NCBI GenBank assembly: GCA_016297535.1
Contig: JAEDGL010000002.1
Coordinates: 1 to 61,520, forward strand
Reading direction: 5' to 3'
DNA from: Clostridia bacterium
Lineage (GTDB): Bacteria; Bacillota; Clostridia; Christensenellales; Aristaeellaceae
Length of the DNA: 61,520 nt
The position numbers and the translations under genes are program-made. Of the stretch, positions 26,158-35,048 are shown piece by piece. The notes beneath the pieces were generated by a model, which worked only from the letters and a program-made list of their open reading frames with translations, was not told where the DNA came from and did no database searches. Numbering within the stretch: the stretch's first letter is position 1; the number at the start of each line of letters is the position of its first letter.

Positions 26158-27363
26158 ATGAAATCAATCGGAACCTATTTTCAAAACGATCCCGTAAGGC
26201 CCCTTGTATACGGCGAGGTGGAGGTGATCAATCCGCCGCGCCAGCGCCTGCGGGGCGAACCCCTGCGCGAGGGCGTTCTGGTGCACCCGGTGCTGGTGGG
26301 CTTTTGCGGAACGGATCACGAGCTGATGCAAATGGGCCGCAGAGGAGAGCTTGGCCCCAAGTTTCCCGCCGGACAGAAGCGGCTGATCAACGGCCACGAG
26401 GGCGTGGTGTGGGTGCCCTCGCAAAACCGGTTTGCCATTGTGCTCATCCGCGGCGGCGACAGCGTGGATCCCACCCGCTATACCGAGGATGAAAGCTACT
26501 TCGAATACGGCTGCGACCAGGCGGACGGCCTGTTCTGCGATGATCTGTATGTCAACCCCGATATGCTTCTGCCCATCCCGGATGGATATGTGCAGAATGG
26601 CAGGCTGGCGCTTTCCTTTGCCAAAAAAATGGTCTTCCCGGATCCCTTTGCCTGCATGCTGTTCCAGCTGGAGCGCATGGAGGACCTGGGCGGGGCGCAC
26701 AACTTCCGCCAGGCGGCGCGCCGCCACGGTTGCTCCCTTGAAAAGGCGCGGGCGATTGCGGCGGACGAGATCTTTGCCCGCACGGTCATCTTTGGCCTGG
26801 GCACCACCGGCATGTTCATCGGCGATCTCATCCGCCGCAGGCACCCGGAGGCGCATATCCTGTTTGTCGGGCTGGACGAGCCGGACAGCCCCAAGGTAAG
26901 CTTTGCGCTTGCGCAGGCACAGGCCGCCTATCTCCAAAACCGCTTTTCCGGCGAAAGCGAGCTGGCGCAGGCCATCTGCCAGCAGCTTGGCGGGCGCGCC
27001 ACCCTGTTTGTGGGCGCAAGCGGCACCGAAGTGGATCACCGCATCGCCTTCAAGGAAAAGGTGCTGGGCTGCAACGGCATCTACAACAGCTTTTCGCTGG
27101 GCCCCAGGGTAACCTACGATACCATGCCCTTCGGGTTTGAAAACCACCTCATTTTCGGCTCCATCAATTTCCGGCAGGATCACATGGAGGAGGCCATCCG
27201 GCTGCTGGCAACCAGCCGCTACGGCGAAATTGTCGGCCTGATCGACAGGTCGGAGCTTGCCGCCGATCCCATCGGGGCCTATGAGCACAAAATCTACTGC
27301 AAGGGCGCGCCCATGAAAACCGCCGTGATCTGGCGGCCGGAATTTGTGGATACAGATCGATAA
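26158..27363 (+). CDS. Medium-chain zinc alcohol/sugar dehydrogenase-like protein
   Basis: A 401-residue MDR-superfamily oxidoreductase. The zinc-site Cys lies in GFCGTDHELM (about 44-53) and the second site in INGHEGVVWV. The nucleotide-binding fold appears at FGLGTTGMFIGDLIRRR (about 205-221), and the C-terminal third resembles the glucose-dehydrogenase C-terminal domain. It probably oxidises a hydroxyl of a sugar or polyol with NAD(P). It is the first of three co-directional genes with a G1P-dehydrogenase-like enzyme and an amidohydrolase. The substrate is unknown. Confidence 0.8.
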   Translation: MKSIGTYFQNDPVRPLVYGEVEVINPPRQRLRGEPLREGVLVHPVLVGFCGTDHELMQMGRRGELGPKFPAGQKRLINGHEGVVWVPSQNRFAIVLIRGGDSVDPTRYTEDESYFEYGCDQADGLFCDDLYVNPDMLLPIPDGYVQNGRLALSFAKKMVFPDPFACMLFQLERMEDLGGAHNFRQAARRHGCSLEKARAIAADEIFARTVIFGLGTTGMFIGDLIRRRHPEAHILFVGLDEPDSPKVSFALAQAQAAYLQNRFSGESELAQAICQQLGGRATLFVGASGTEVDHRIAFKEKVLGCNGIYNSFSLGPRVTYDTMPFGFENHLIFGSINFRQDHMEEAIRLLATSRYGEIVGLIDRSELAADPIGAYEHKIYCKGAPMKTAVIWRPEFVDTDR

Positions 27364-27379
27364 ACGGGAGGAGAAACCT

Positions 27380-28744
27380 ATGGCTGTTCAGGTGAGCTAT
27401 GATCAGGACTGCAAAATGACCATTACCGGCGTGGCGTGCGATTGCGGCTGCGAGCACCGCGCCGTGGACAAGGATATCTACATCGGCAAGGGGCTGCTGC
27501 CCCGCATTCCCGAATACATCCGCCGCCGCGGGCTGGGCACGCATTGCGTGCTGGTGGCGGATGACAACACCTACCGCGTGGCAGGCGCGCAGGTGGAAGC
27601 AGCGCTGACGGGCGACGGCTTTGAGGTAACGCCCTGCGTGATCCACCGCGAAAAGGAAATGCTGCCGGATGATCTGTCCTGCGGCGAGGTGCTGCTGTCC
27701 ATCACCCGCGATACGCAGTTCCTGATCGCGGTAGGCAGCGGCACGGTCACGGATACCACCCGCATCAATGCCGAACGTACCGGCCTGCCCTTTGTGTCGG
27801 TGGGCACCGCCCCCTCCATGGACGGCTATGCCTCCGCGGTGGCGCCGCTTCTGCACCGCGGGCTTAAAATCCAGCGGCCCGCCGTGTGCCCCGAGATCAT
27901 TGTGTGCGATCTGGATGTGCTGGCCACCGCGCCGCTTTCCATGATTGCCAGCGGCGTGGGTGACGTGCTGGGCAAATACATCGCCAAGGCGGATTGGCAG
28001 CTGGGCCAGATCATCAACGGCGAACCCTGCTGCCCCGTGTGCGTGGAGATGGTAACCAACGCGGTGAACGCGCTGGTAGACAATGTGGATGAAATTGCCG
28101 CGAAAACCGAAAAGGGCATGCGCATCCTGATCGAGGCGCTGCTGCTGGCGGGCGTTACCATCATGATTATCGACAACACCCGCGCCGTGGCCTCCATCGA
28201 GCACAATATCGCTCAGTATTGGGAGATGATCCTGGTGCAGCGCGGCCTGCAGCCGCCCATGCACGGCGCGTCGGTTGGCGTATCCACGCTGCTGGTGTGG
28301 CCGATGTTCGAGCGCTTTGCCAGGGAGGATCTGACCAGGCTGGATCTGGAAGCCATCCGTGCAAGGCGCATGCCCCGCGAAAAGCGAGAGCGCTGGATGG
28401 TGCACGCCTACGGCGAGGAAGGCGGCCGCGCGATTATGCGCGAAAACCCGGGCGACTTTCTTACCTGGGAGGAGCAGGAGCGCCGCATCCGCACCGCTCA
28501 GCAGCGCTTTGACGAGATCAGGGCCGTCATCGGCGCCATGCCCCCGCTGGAAAAAATCCGTCAGGTGATGCGCACCCTGCAGGCCGAGATGACCCCCGAG
28601 GAGGAGCACATCCCGCAGGATCTGCTGCGCTGCTCCCTGCACTGCGGCAAGGATTACCGCACGCGGTATACGCTGTTCAAGCTGCTGGACGAGCGCGGCC
28701 TGCTGGAGGAATATCTGGCGGACTACCCCTATCCCTTTGCATAA
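27380..28744 (+). CDS. sn-glycerol-1-phosphate dehydrogenase-like (AraM/EgsA family)
   Basis: A 454-residue member of the iron/zinc alcohol-dehydrogenase fold. Family signatures are AVGSGTVTD, SVGTAPSMDGYAS and metal ligands in GVGDVLGKY (Asp), SIEHNIAQYW (His) and PPMHGASVGV (His). AraM of Bacillus makes glycerol-1-phosphate, yet members in sugar operons may act on other polyol phosphates. The ATG at 27380 follows GGGAGGAG; the family core begins near residue 20. It starts 16 bp after the MDR gene. Confidence 0.87.
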   Translation: MAVQVSYDQDCKMTITGVACDCGCEHRAVDKDIYIGKGLLPRIPEYIRRRGLGTHCVLVADDNTYRVAGAQVEAALTGDGFEVTPCVIHREKEMLPDDLSCGEVLLSITRDTQFLIAVGSGTVTDTTRINAERTGLPFVSVGTAPSMDGYASAVAPLLHRGLKIQRPAVCPEIIVCDLDVLATAPLSMIASGVGDVLGKYIAKADWQLGQIINGEPCCPVCVEMVTNAVNALVDNVDEIAAKTEKGMRILIEALLLAGVTIMIIDNTRAVASIEHNIAQYWEMILVQRGLQPPMHGASVGVSTLLVWPMFERFAREDLTRLDLEAIRARRMPREKRERWMVHAYGEEGGRAIMRENPGDFLTWEEQERRIRTAQQRFDEIRAVIGAMPPLEKIRQVMRTLQAEMTPEEEHIPQDLLRCSLHCGKDYRTRYTLFKLLDERGLLEEYLADYPYPFA

Positions 28745-28756
28745 GGAGGCAAACCC

Positions 28757-29629
28757 ATGATTGATGCTCATGCTCACCTGTGGCTTAAGCAGGACGGCCG
28801 GGTGGACGGCCTGCCCGTATACCATATCGGAGGCGGCCTTGCGCAGTTTGGCGCGGTGCAGAAGCAGATGATGCCCGCCTACATGGATGATGGCGTCAAC
28901 AGCGCCGAGCGCTTTCTGGCCAACATGAATTTTGCCCAGGTTGCCGGGGCGGCCATCACGCAGGAATACATCGACGGCAATCAGGATGACTATCTGCGTC
29001 AGGTGCGCAGCCGGTACCCGGATCGCATCCGGGTGTGCTCGCTGTATCAGGAGGCTCCCCTGCAGTACGACAGCCTGTGGATGGATGGCGTCAAGCTGTG
29101 CGCGGGACGCTTTGCCGACCAGGATATGACGCATCACGAGCAGGCCTTTGCCTTTGCCCAGCAAACCGGCCGCTATCTCAGCGTGGATCTGGCCGACGGC
29201 GATCTGCAAACCGCCAGCATGCGGGAGATGATCCAGCAGTATCCCGGGGTGAAAATCGCCATCGGCCATTTTGGCATGGCCACCACCCGGGGCTGGCAGG
29301 AGCAGATCCGCCTTGCCCAAAGCCCCAACGTATATGTGGAAAGCGGCGGCATCACCTGGCTGTACAACGCCGAATACTATCCCTATCCCTCGGCGGTCAG
29401 GGCCATCCGGGAGGCGGCCGGCATCTGCGGCATGCACAAGCTGATGTGGGGCTCCGATTATCCCCGCACCATGACGGCCATCACCTACCGCATGAGCTGG
29501 GATTTTGTGGACAAATCCCCGGAGCTGACCCCGGAGGAAAAGCAGATGTTCCTGCACGGCAACGCCGTAGCGTTTTATGGGTTTGATCATCTGCCCGAAA
29601 TGCCCTATGTGCATCATATGGCGGAGTAA
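28757..29629 (+). CDS. Amidohydrolase-family protein (possible lactonase)
   Basis: A 290-residue TIM-barrel hydrolase of the Amidohydro_2 class. It begins with the metal motif DAHAHLW (His5, His7), with a later barrel histidine in IAIGHFGMA and an Asp in MWGSDYPR. This family includes sugar lactonases and decarboxylases. Placed behind two dehydrogenases, a lactonase that opens the product of a sugar dehydrogenase would fit, but that is inference. It has AAGGAGGC before its ATG and is the last gene of the operon. Confidence 0.82.
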   Translation: MIDAHAHLWLKQDGRVDGLPVYHIGGGLAQFGAVQKQMMPAYMDDGVNSAERFLANMNFAQVAGAAITQEYIDGNQDDYLRQVRSRYPDRIRVCSLYQEAPLQYDSLWMDGVKLCAGRFADQDMTHHEQAFAFAQQTGRYLSVDLADGDLQTASMREMIQQYPGVKIAIGHFGMATTRGWQEQIRLAQSPNVYVESGGITWLYNAEYYPYPSAVRAIREAAGICGMHKLMWGSDYPRTMTAITYRMSWDFVDKSPELTPEEKQMFLHGNAVAFYGFDHLPEMPYVHHMAE

Positions 29630-29724
29630 GCGCTCAGCATGGCTCATCCGGGCGATACGGACCACAGTCAGAGGGGCCGAGGGTTCCTATGACAACTCCC
29701 TGTAAGGGTTTTGCAACAGTCTGA

Positions 29725-29761
29725 GCGGCCCGCAATCAGAAAACCTCTGGTTGCGGGCCGC
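29725..29761 (+). other. Strong hairpin after the amidohydrolase gene
   Basis: An 11-bp outer stem GCGGCCCGCAA/TTGCGGGCCGC continues inward through TCAGA/TCTGG pairings. It lacks a T-tract but probably marks the operon end. The rest of the 284-bp gap (29630-29913) shows no gene. Confidence 0.55.
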
Positions 29762-29875
29762 GGCTTGTACGGCCTGCAAGGCAAACGGGCTGTCATCATC
29801 AAATTCTAATGTATTTTTCAGCGCACACACAGCGGCTTTCAGTCAGGATTTCTTTTCATGACTGTGAAATTGTGC

Positions 29876-29881
29876 TATAAT
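29876..29881 (+). promoter_or_regulatory. -10 element of the XpaC-TelA operon
   Basis: A perfect TATAAT lies 32 bp before the ATG of the xpaC-like gene. A -35 is poor (TTTTCA at 29853, 17-bp spacer), so activation or another contact may be needed. Confidence 0.5.
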
Positions 29882-29913
29882 GCCTCTCGTACAGAAATGG
29901 AGGTTGCCTTGGA

Positions 29914-30774
29914 ATGAAGAAAAACGGGAAGAAAAAGCCAAAAAGCGGAAACGGCCCGGGGATGATTGCCTTTGGCGTGGTCTATGCGCTGTATTCCTCT
30001 CTTTTTAAGCCGCACAGCCTTGGCGGCTACCTGCTGGCCTTTGCGTTCAGTGGCTTTGTAGGCGCCATCATCCGCATCATGGCCCAGGGGCTGGATACCA
30101 CCCAAAACCAGAAAACCCCGGAAAGCCTGCAGAAGGTACAGGGCAATACCGGCAACCCCGAGGTGGATGAGCTGCTGGAAAAGGGCCGGGAGATGATTAC
30201 GGAAATCCGCCGGGAGAACGACCTGATTCCCGACAGCAGCCTGTCCGACAAGCTGGATCAGCTGGAAAACAAGTGCGCCGAAATCTTTCGCGCTGTGTAC
30301 GACAAGCCCAGCAAGGCGTCGCAGATTCGCAAATTCATGGCCTATTACCTGCCCACCACCCTTAAAATGGTCAAGGGCTACCGCATGCTGGATGAGCGCG
30401 GCATTACCGGGCAGGACGCCGTGTACGCCCGCAACCGCATCGATGATGCGCTGCTGGTGGTGCTGCAGGGCTGCCAGAAAATGCTGGATAAGCTCTATCA
30501 GGATGATGTGCTGGATCTGACCACGGATATCGACGTGCTGGAGCAGATGCTCAAGCGCGATGGCCTCAGCGAGAGCGATCTGGAGGCGGCAGCCGCACAG
30601 GCAAAGCGCGCCGCGCAGATTGACGAGGCGGCCAACCGCCTTTCCGGCCGCAGGACGCAGGCCGGAAAGGCCGAACCGGAGCAGCAGGCAAAGGCGGAGC
30701 AGCCCCGCTGGAACGTGGATCCCCGCTATGCCGCCAATGGCCAGGCACAGGCACAGAAACCGGACGAACAGTAA
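29914..30774 (+). CDS. xpaC: XpaC family protein
   Basis: A 286-residue protein of the XpaC family (annotated in databases as 5-bromo-4-chloroindolyl phosphate hydrolysis protein). The basic N-terminus is followed by one or two membrane segments (about 15-33 and 40-57). A long helical domain then carries IRKFMAYYLPTTLKMVKGYRM, the family's most conserved stretch. The last 60 residues are Ala/Gln/Glu-rich and disordered. XpaC is normally next to TelA, as here. The molecular function is unknown; roles in envelope stress are usually proposed. Confidence 0.87.
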   Translation: MKKNGKKKPKSGNGPGMIAFGVVYALYSSLFKPHSLGGYLLAFAFSGFVGAIIRIMAQGLDTTQNQKTPESLQKVQGNTGNPEVDELLEKGREMITEIRRENDLIPDSSLSDKLDQLENKCAEIFRAVYDKPSKASQIRKFMAYYLPTTLKMVKGYRMLDERGITGQDAVYARNRIDDALLVVLQGCQKMLDKLYQDDVLDLTTDIDVLEQMLKRDGLSESDLEAAAAQAKRAAQIDEAANRLSGRRTQAGKAEPEQQAKAEQPRWNVDPRYAANGQAQAQKPDEQ

Positions 30775-30800
30775 CGCAGTAGATAGAGGAGGACGCCACC

Positions 30801-32000
30801 ATGACCGAAAACAATCAGGGCATTGAGATTCCCGTACTGACGCTGAACCCCGATTCCATGGCGCAGGACAAGGCAAAGCTGGAGCAGGCCGCCGCCCAGA
30901 TGAGCGCCGCGCCCGAACCCAGCGCCCATTCTGCCGCCGAGGCAGCCAGCCAGGCCGTTGCGCAGCTGGACACCAGCATGCTTTCCGAAGAGGAAATCAA
31001 GGCCATCGAGGCCTTTGTGGATCAGATTGACGTAAACAACACCGACCATGTGCTGCTCTACGGCGCCGAGGCGCAGAAGAAGATTTCCGATTTTTCGGAT
31101 GGCGCGCTGGAGGCCGTGCGCACCTGCGATACCGGCGAGGTGGGCGAAATGCTGGTAAAGCTGGTGGGCGAAATCAAGGGCTTTTCCGAAAGCGCCGAAA
31201 AGCCCAAGGGGCTGGGCGGCCTGTTCTGGAACGCCAAAAAGGCCATCGGCGATATGACCGCCAAGTACGACGAGGTGGAGGCCAACGTCAACGCCATCGC
31301 CACCTCGCTGGAAAACCATCAGATTCAGCTGCTCAAGGACGTGGCCATGTTCAACCGCCTTTACGACATGAACACCCAGTATTTCAAGGAACTGACCATG
31401 TACATCGTGGCCGGTGAAAAAAAGCTGGAGCAAATCCGCTCCACCACCCTGCAGGAGCTTAAGCAAAAGGCCCTTGCCAGCGGCGACGCCATGGATGCCC
31501 AGCGCGCCAACGATCTTGCCGCCAATTGCGACCGGTTTGAAAAGAAGCTGCACGATCTCAAGCTCACCCGCCAGGTGGCGCTGCAGATGGCGCCCCAGAT
31601 CCGCCTTTTGCAAAACAACGACAGCCTGCTGGTGGAGCGCATCCAGAGCACGCTTTCCAACACCCTGCCCCTGTGGAAAAACCAGATGGTGATTGCCCTG
31701 GGCATGCACCGCAGCCAGGAGGCGCTCAAGGCGCAGACCGCCGTAACCGATATGACCAACGACCTGCTCAGGAAAAACGCCGATGCGCTTAAAATGGGCA
31801 CCATCGAAACCGCCCGTCAGGCCGAGCGCGGCGTGATTGATCTGGATACGCTGGTCTCCACCAACCAGAGCCTGATTGATACCATCAACGAGGTCATGAA
31901 GATTCAGGATGAAGGCCGCGCCAGCCGCCTTGCCGCCGAAAAGCAGATGATGCAGATGGAAAGCCAGCTCAAGGCCAAACTGCTGGAGCTCAAACACTAA
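30801..32000 (+). CDS. telA: TelA family (toxic anion resistance-like) protein
   Basis: A 399-residue, mostly helical cytoplasmic protein. It shows the TelA pattern LLYGAEAQKKISDFSD, KGLGGLFWNAKKAIGDMTAKYDEVEANV and LLKDVAMFNRLYDMNTQYFKELTMYIVAGE. The C-terminal region ALGMHRSQEALKAQTAVTDMTNDLL is typical. The family was named for tellurite resistance but has broader links to envelope and antimicrobial stress. GAGGAGGACGCC precedes the ATG, 26 bp after xpaC. It probably works with XpaC. Confidence 0.92.
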   Translation: MTENNQGIEIPVLTLNPDSMAQDKAKLEQAAAQMSAAPEPSAHSAAEAASQAVAQLDTSMLSEEEIKAIEAFVDQIDVNNTDHVLLYGAEAQKKISDFSDGALEAVRTCDTGEVGEMLVKLVGEIKGFSESAEKPKGLGGLFWNAKKAIGDMTAKYDEVEANVNAIATSLENHQIQLLKDVAMFNRLYDMNTQYFKELTMYIVAGEKKLEQIRSTTLQELKQKALASGDAMDAQRANDLAANCDRFEKKLHDLKLTRQVALQMAPQIRLLQNNDSLLVERIQSTLSNTLPLWKNQMVIALGMHRSQEALKAQTAVTDMTNDLLRKNADALKMGTIETARQAERGVIDLDTLVSTNQSLIDTINEVMKIQDEGRASRLAAEKQMMQMESQLKAKLLELKH

Positions 32001-32030
32001 TCCGGCCAACGAAAGGAACAGGAACCGATC

Positions 32031-32567
32031 ATGAAAACCAAATTGCCCACCGCCCTGTGCGTGCTGATCGCCCTGGCGCTGGTTGCCTTTGGCCTGCTCT
32101 ATGGCACCTGGAGCGGCTTTCGGGAGGATCGCGCGCAGGTGGATGAGCTGCTGGCCATGGAAAACGGCCTGCTGGATGTGCTGGGCTACCGCGCTGCGGA
32201 CGGTCTGAACCTGTGCGCCGTGGCCAAACGCCATCTGCCCTCCGGGGACGAAACGCTGCAGCGGCTGGAAAAGGTTTCCCGCCAGCTGCAGCAGGCCGAT
32301 ACCCTGCACGCCTCGCTGGATGACGAGCTGACGCAGGCGGTGGAGGAGATGGCCCGTAAGCTGAAGGAAACCGAAAGCTTTTTGCAGAGCGGGCGCGACC
32401 AGCGGTATCTGGAAATGCTGCTTGCCGATCTTGGCAGTCTTCGCACAAGCGATGTGGTTACGGCCTACAATCAGGCGGCCGAGAGCTTTAACCGCCAGCT
32501 GGACGCTCCCTTCTCCGGCATGCTGGCAGGATTGCTTGGCATTGTCAAATGCCCGCTTTATCAGTAA
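32031..32567 (+). CDS. LemA-like membrane-anchored protein
   Basis: A 178-residue protein with an N-terminal membrane anchor (about 6-24) and a helical body. The C-terminal arrangement VVTAYNQAAESFNRQLDAPFSGMLAGLLG (split here by description: Y-N, F-N, P and G positions) matches the closing motif of LemA proteins, although the N-terminal half is divergent. LemA proteins often accompany TPM-domain proteins, and one follows 15 bp downstream. Confidence 0.72.
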   Translation: MKTKLPTALCVLIALALVAFGLLYGTWSGFREDRAQVDELLAMENGLLDVLGYRAADGLNLCAVAKRHLPSGDETLQRLEKVSRQLQQADTLHASLDDELTQAVEEMARKLKETESFLQSGRDQRYLEMLLADLGSLRTSDVVTAYNQAAESFNRQLDAPFSGMLAGLLGIVKCPLYQ

Positions 32568-32582
32568 GGAGGCGCACATACA

Positions 32583-33398
32583 ATGAAAAAAATGCTTTGC
32601 GCTCTCCTTTGCCTCATGCTGCTGGCACTGCCCCTGAGCGCCCTGGGCGCTGCGCGTATGCCGGAGCTGCGCTCCAACATCAACGATTCGGCGGATGTAC
32701 TCAGCGCGCAGACCACTGAAGACCTGACGGAGTTTTGCAAGCTGGTCGCCCAGAAGACGGAGCTTAACCTGTACGTGGCCACCGTTCACTTTTTGGATGG
32801 TCTGGATGCGCAAACCTACGCTGCGCAGCTTTTTGACAGGTGGAGCCTGGGCGGAAAGGATCTGCTGCTGGTATGCGCCGCAGGCGAGGACAGCTTTGCC
32901 ACCGCCATGGGCGCCGAGGCCGGACAGCTGCTTGGCAAAGCCAATGCGGAAAATCTGCTCTACACCTCCTCCGAGTTTGGCGCGCTGTTCCGTACCCAGC
33001 AGTATGACGCGGCGCTTGCCGCCTATTGCAAAGGCCTGAACGCCCTGCTCAAAAAACAGACCGGCACCGAGGTGCGCATGGACGGCCTGTTTGGCCAGAA
33101 GGCGCAAGCCGCCCCGCAGCAGCTGGATTCCCTTGGCGGAGAACTGTGGCGCGAGGTGATGGAGGCCATTACCGAAACCAGCGAGGATTATCAAACCCAT
33201 CACAGCGAGATCAAGCGCGAGGAGGAAGGCCTGACCGCCGGGGGATGGATTGTGCTGATTATTCTGATCAGCATTGTGCTGCGCCAGAACAGGCGGGACC
33301 GCCGCATCCGCCGGGAACGCCGTTCGGGCTGCGGCTGCTCCCCCATCGGCTGGATTCTTGGCCTGCTGGGACTGCACTGGATGTTTGACAAGGATTAA
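32583..33398 (+). CDS. TPM-domain membrane protein
   Basis: A 271-residue protein with a signal peptide (1-22), an extracytoplasmic TPM-type domain (about 27-165: INDSADVLSAQTTEDLTEFC, ELNLYVATVHFLDG, GKDLLLVCAAGE) and a membrane helix at about 220-235. A basic cytoplasmic tail (RQNRRDRRIRRERR) and a short hydrophobic C-terminus follow. TPM domains have been tied to phosphatase activity in plants and to membrane protein assembly; the bacterial role is open. It is the last gene of the operon, with a terminator 50 bp downstream. Confidence 0.82.
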   Translation: MKKMLCALLCLMLLALPLSALGAARMPELRSNINDSADVLSAQTTEDLTEFCKLVAQKTELNLYVATVHFLDGLDAQTYAAQLFDRWSLGGKDLLLVCAAGEDSFATAMGAEAGQLLGKANAENLLYTSSEFGALFRTQQYDAALAAYCKGLNALLKKQTGTEVRMDGLFGQKAQAAPQQLDSLGGELWREVMEAITETSEDYQTHHSEIKREEEGLTAGGWIVLIILISIVLRQNRRDRRIRRERRSGCGCSPIGWILGLLGLHWMFDKD

Positions 33399-33448
33399 GG
33401 CACGGCGAGGAAAAATGGACGGCCATTCCTTCAACCGGGAAAACCCGT

Positions 33449-33480
33449 TTTCGAGGCCCTTTTGCGGCCTCGATTTTTTG
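33449..33480 (+). terminator. Rho-independent terminator of the XpaC-TelA-LemA-TPM operon
   Basis: Stem CGAGGCC/GGCCTCG (33452-33472), flanked by further TTTT/AAAA-type pairing, then ATTTTTTG. Confidence 0.9.
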
Positions 33481-33533
33481 TATCTTTATTGGTTTCTCTG
33501 ATGGTTTGGGTAGAAACGGGCGCAGAAACGTGA

Positions 33534-33539
33534 TATAAT
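33534..33539 (+). promoter_or_regulatory. -10 element upstream of azlC
   Basis: Perfect TATAAT, with TAGAAA at 33511 giving a 17-bp spacer as a weak -35. About 80 bp before the azlC start. Confidence 0.5.
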
Positions 33540-33619
33540 GATTTCCACGTTTTGCCCGCGCCAAGGCGCGGGCAATGTTGCACCATTCCCCCATTCGTAC
33601 GTTTAAGGAAGCGAAGAAG

Positions 33620-34336
33620 ATGTTTGCGAGCTATACAAAAGGCCTTAAGCACGGTATTCCGATTGCGCTGGGCTATCTGTCGGTATCGTTTGCGTTTGGC
33701 ATTCAAGCCACGTCCCTTGGGCTGAGCCCCCTGCAGGCGGTGATGATTTCCTTTTTCAATGTAACCAGCGCGGGGCAGCTGGCAGGGCTGCAGCTGATGG
33801 CTGCCGGCGCGCCGCTGGTGGAAATGGCGCTGACGCAGCTTACCATCAACCTGCGCTATGCGCTCATGAGCCTTAGCCTTAGCCAGAAGCTGGACAGCAG
33901 CATGACGCTGATTCACAGGCTGCTGCTTTCCTTTTGCAACACGGACGAGGTGTTTGTGGTTGCCTCCCAGCAGCCGGGCAGGGTGGGCAGGGCCTATCTG
34001 TACGGGCTGACCAACGGCCCGTTTTTGGGCTGGACGGCAGGCACGCTGCTGGGCGCGCTGGCGGGCGGCATTCTGCCCGGGGCGGTAACCGAGGCGCTGG
34101 GGCTGGCCATTTACGGCATGTTTATCGCCATTATCCTGCCGCCGTTCAGGCGTTCCTGTGAGGTGCGTACCGTCATCCTGATTTCCGTGTGCATGAGCTG
34201 CCTGTTTGCGTTTGTGCCGCTCTTTGGCTTTCTTTCAAGCGGGTTTCGCATTATTGTGTGCGCGGTGGTTGCCTCCGCGCTGGGCGCATGGCTGATGCCC
34301 CGGCCGGTGAAGGATGAAGAGGAGGTAGCGGCATAA
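33620..34336 (+). CDS. azlC: AzlC family branched-chain amino acid exporter subunit
   Basis: A 238-residue polytopic membrane protein. The N-terminal GLKHGIPIALGYLSVSFAFGI, INLRYALMSLSLSQKL and FCNTDEVFVVA are AzlC signatures. AzlC forms the large subunit of a two-protein exporter of branched-chain amino acids and analogues. ATG 33620 follows AAGGAAG; a longer in-frame start at 33575 lacks a ribosome site. It is translationally coupled to azlD (TAATG). Confidence 0.92.
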   Translation: MFASYTKGLKHGIPIALGYLSVSFAFGIQATSLGLSPLQAVMISFFNVTSAGQLAGLQLMAAGAPLVEMALTQLTINLRYALMSLSLSQKLDSSMTLIHRLLLSFCNTDEVFVVASQQPGRVGRAYLYGLTNGPFLGWTAGTLLGALAGGILPGAVTEALGLAIYGMFIAIILPPFRRSCEVRTVILISVCMSCLFAFVPLFGFLSSGFRIIVCAVVASALGAWLMPRPVKDEEEVAA

Positions 34337-34644
34337 TGGAGTGGAAAACGTTTCTGGTCTACCTGCTGGTGATGGCAGGCGTTACCTATCTGATTCGCAT
34401 GATTCCGCTGGTGGCCATCCGTGGCAAGGTCAAAAGCGTTTTTCTGCAATCGTTTCTGTATTATGTGCCGTATGCGGTGCTGGGCGCGATGACCTTTCCC
34501 GCCGTGTTTTCTGCCACGGGCAGCCTGCCTACGGCGCTTGCGGGTACGGCGGTTGCGCTGGTGCTGGGCTGGATGGAAAAAAGCCTGCTGACGGTTGCGG
34601 CCATGGCCTGCCTTGCCGCGCTGCTTGTGGGATTGATGGTGTGA
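34336..34644 (+). CDS. azlD: AzlD family branched-chain amino acid exporter subunit
   Basis: A 102-residue membrane protein with about four helices and the AzlD pattern TYLIRMIPLVAIRGK, SFLYYVPYAVLGAMTFPAV. It is the small partner of AzlC; its ATG overlaps the azlC stop by one base. Confidence 0.92.
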   Translation: MEWKTFLVYLLVMAGVTYLIRMIPLVAIRGKVKSVFLQSFLYYVPYAVLGAMTFPAVFSATGSLPTALAGTAVALVLGWMEKSLLTVAAMACLAALLVGLMV

Positions 34645-34680
34645 AAAACGACTTTTCCCAATAAAAATGGCGCAAGGGTA

Positions 34681-34709
34681 TTGCATATTTTGTGAAATCG
34701 TGATACAAT
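34681..34709 (+). promoter_or_regulatory. Promoter of rpsT
   Basis: TTGCAT (34681-34686), 17-bp spacer, TACAAT (34704-34709), 35 bp before the GTG start. Confidence 0.8.
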
Positions 34710-34744
34710 CATCATTGCGATTTAATGCCAAGGAGGTGAAACAA

Positions 34745-34981
34745 GTGCCTAACATCAAGTCCGCCATCAAGCGCGTCAAGGTTACCGAGACCAAGAATCT
34801 TCGCAACCGCATCGTCAAGTCCAAGGTGAAGACTGCTGTCAAGAAGTTTGAGACGGAGGCCACTGCTGCCCAGTACAGCCTCACCACCTCCGCTATCGAT
34901 AAAGCCGTTGCCAAGGGCATTCTGCACAAGAATACCGCGAACCGTAAGAAGGCTCGTCTGGCCAAAATGGTGAACGCTTAA
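34745..34981 (+). CDS. rpsT: 30S ribosomal protein S20
   Basis: A 78-residue, strongly basic helical protein (PNIKSAIKRVKVTETKNLRNR, LHKNTANRKKARLAK) that binds the 5' and 3' minor domains of 16S rRNA. It starts with GTG at 34745, 8 nt after AGGAGG. A non-ATG start is common for S20 and may serve autoregulation. It forms a single-gene unit with its own promoter and terminator. Confidence 0.97.
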   Translation: MPNIKSAIKRVKVTETKNLRNRIVKSKVKTAVKKFETEATAAQYSLTTSAIDKAVAKGILHKNTANRKKARLAKMVNA

Positions 34982-35048
34982 GTCCTTTTAAGCGGTGCCG
35001 CCGACCTGCGCGTTGCGTATGTTTCAGCGGCAGGTCGATGATGTGGAA

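Noticed and set aside
27164..29665. An 833-codon minus-strand open frame across the dehydrogenase and amidohydrolase genes
   Set aside because: Shadow of three recognisable plus-strand enzymes; no domain or start signal.
30726..33434. A 902-codon minus-strand open frame across xpaC-telA-lemA-TPM
   Set aside because: Shadow of the four genes, each with a ribosome site and recognised family.
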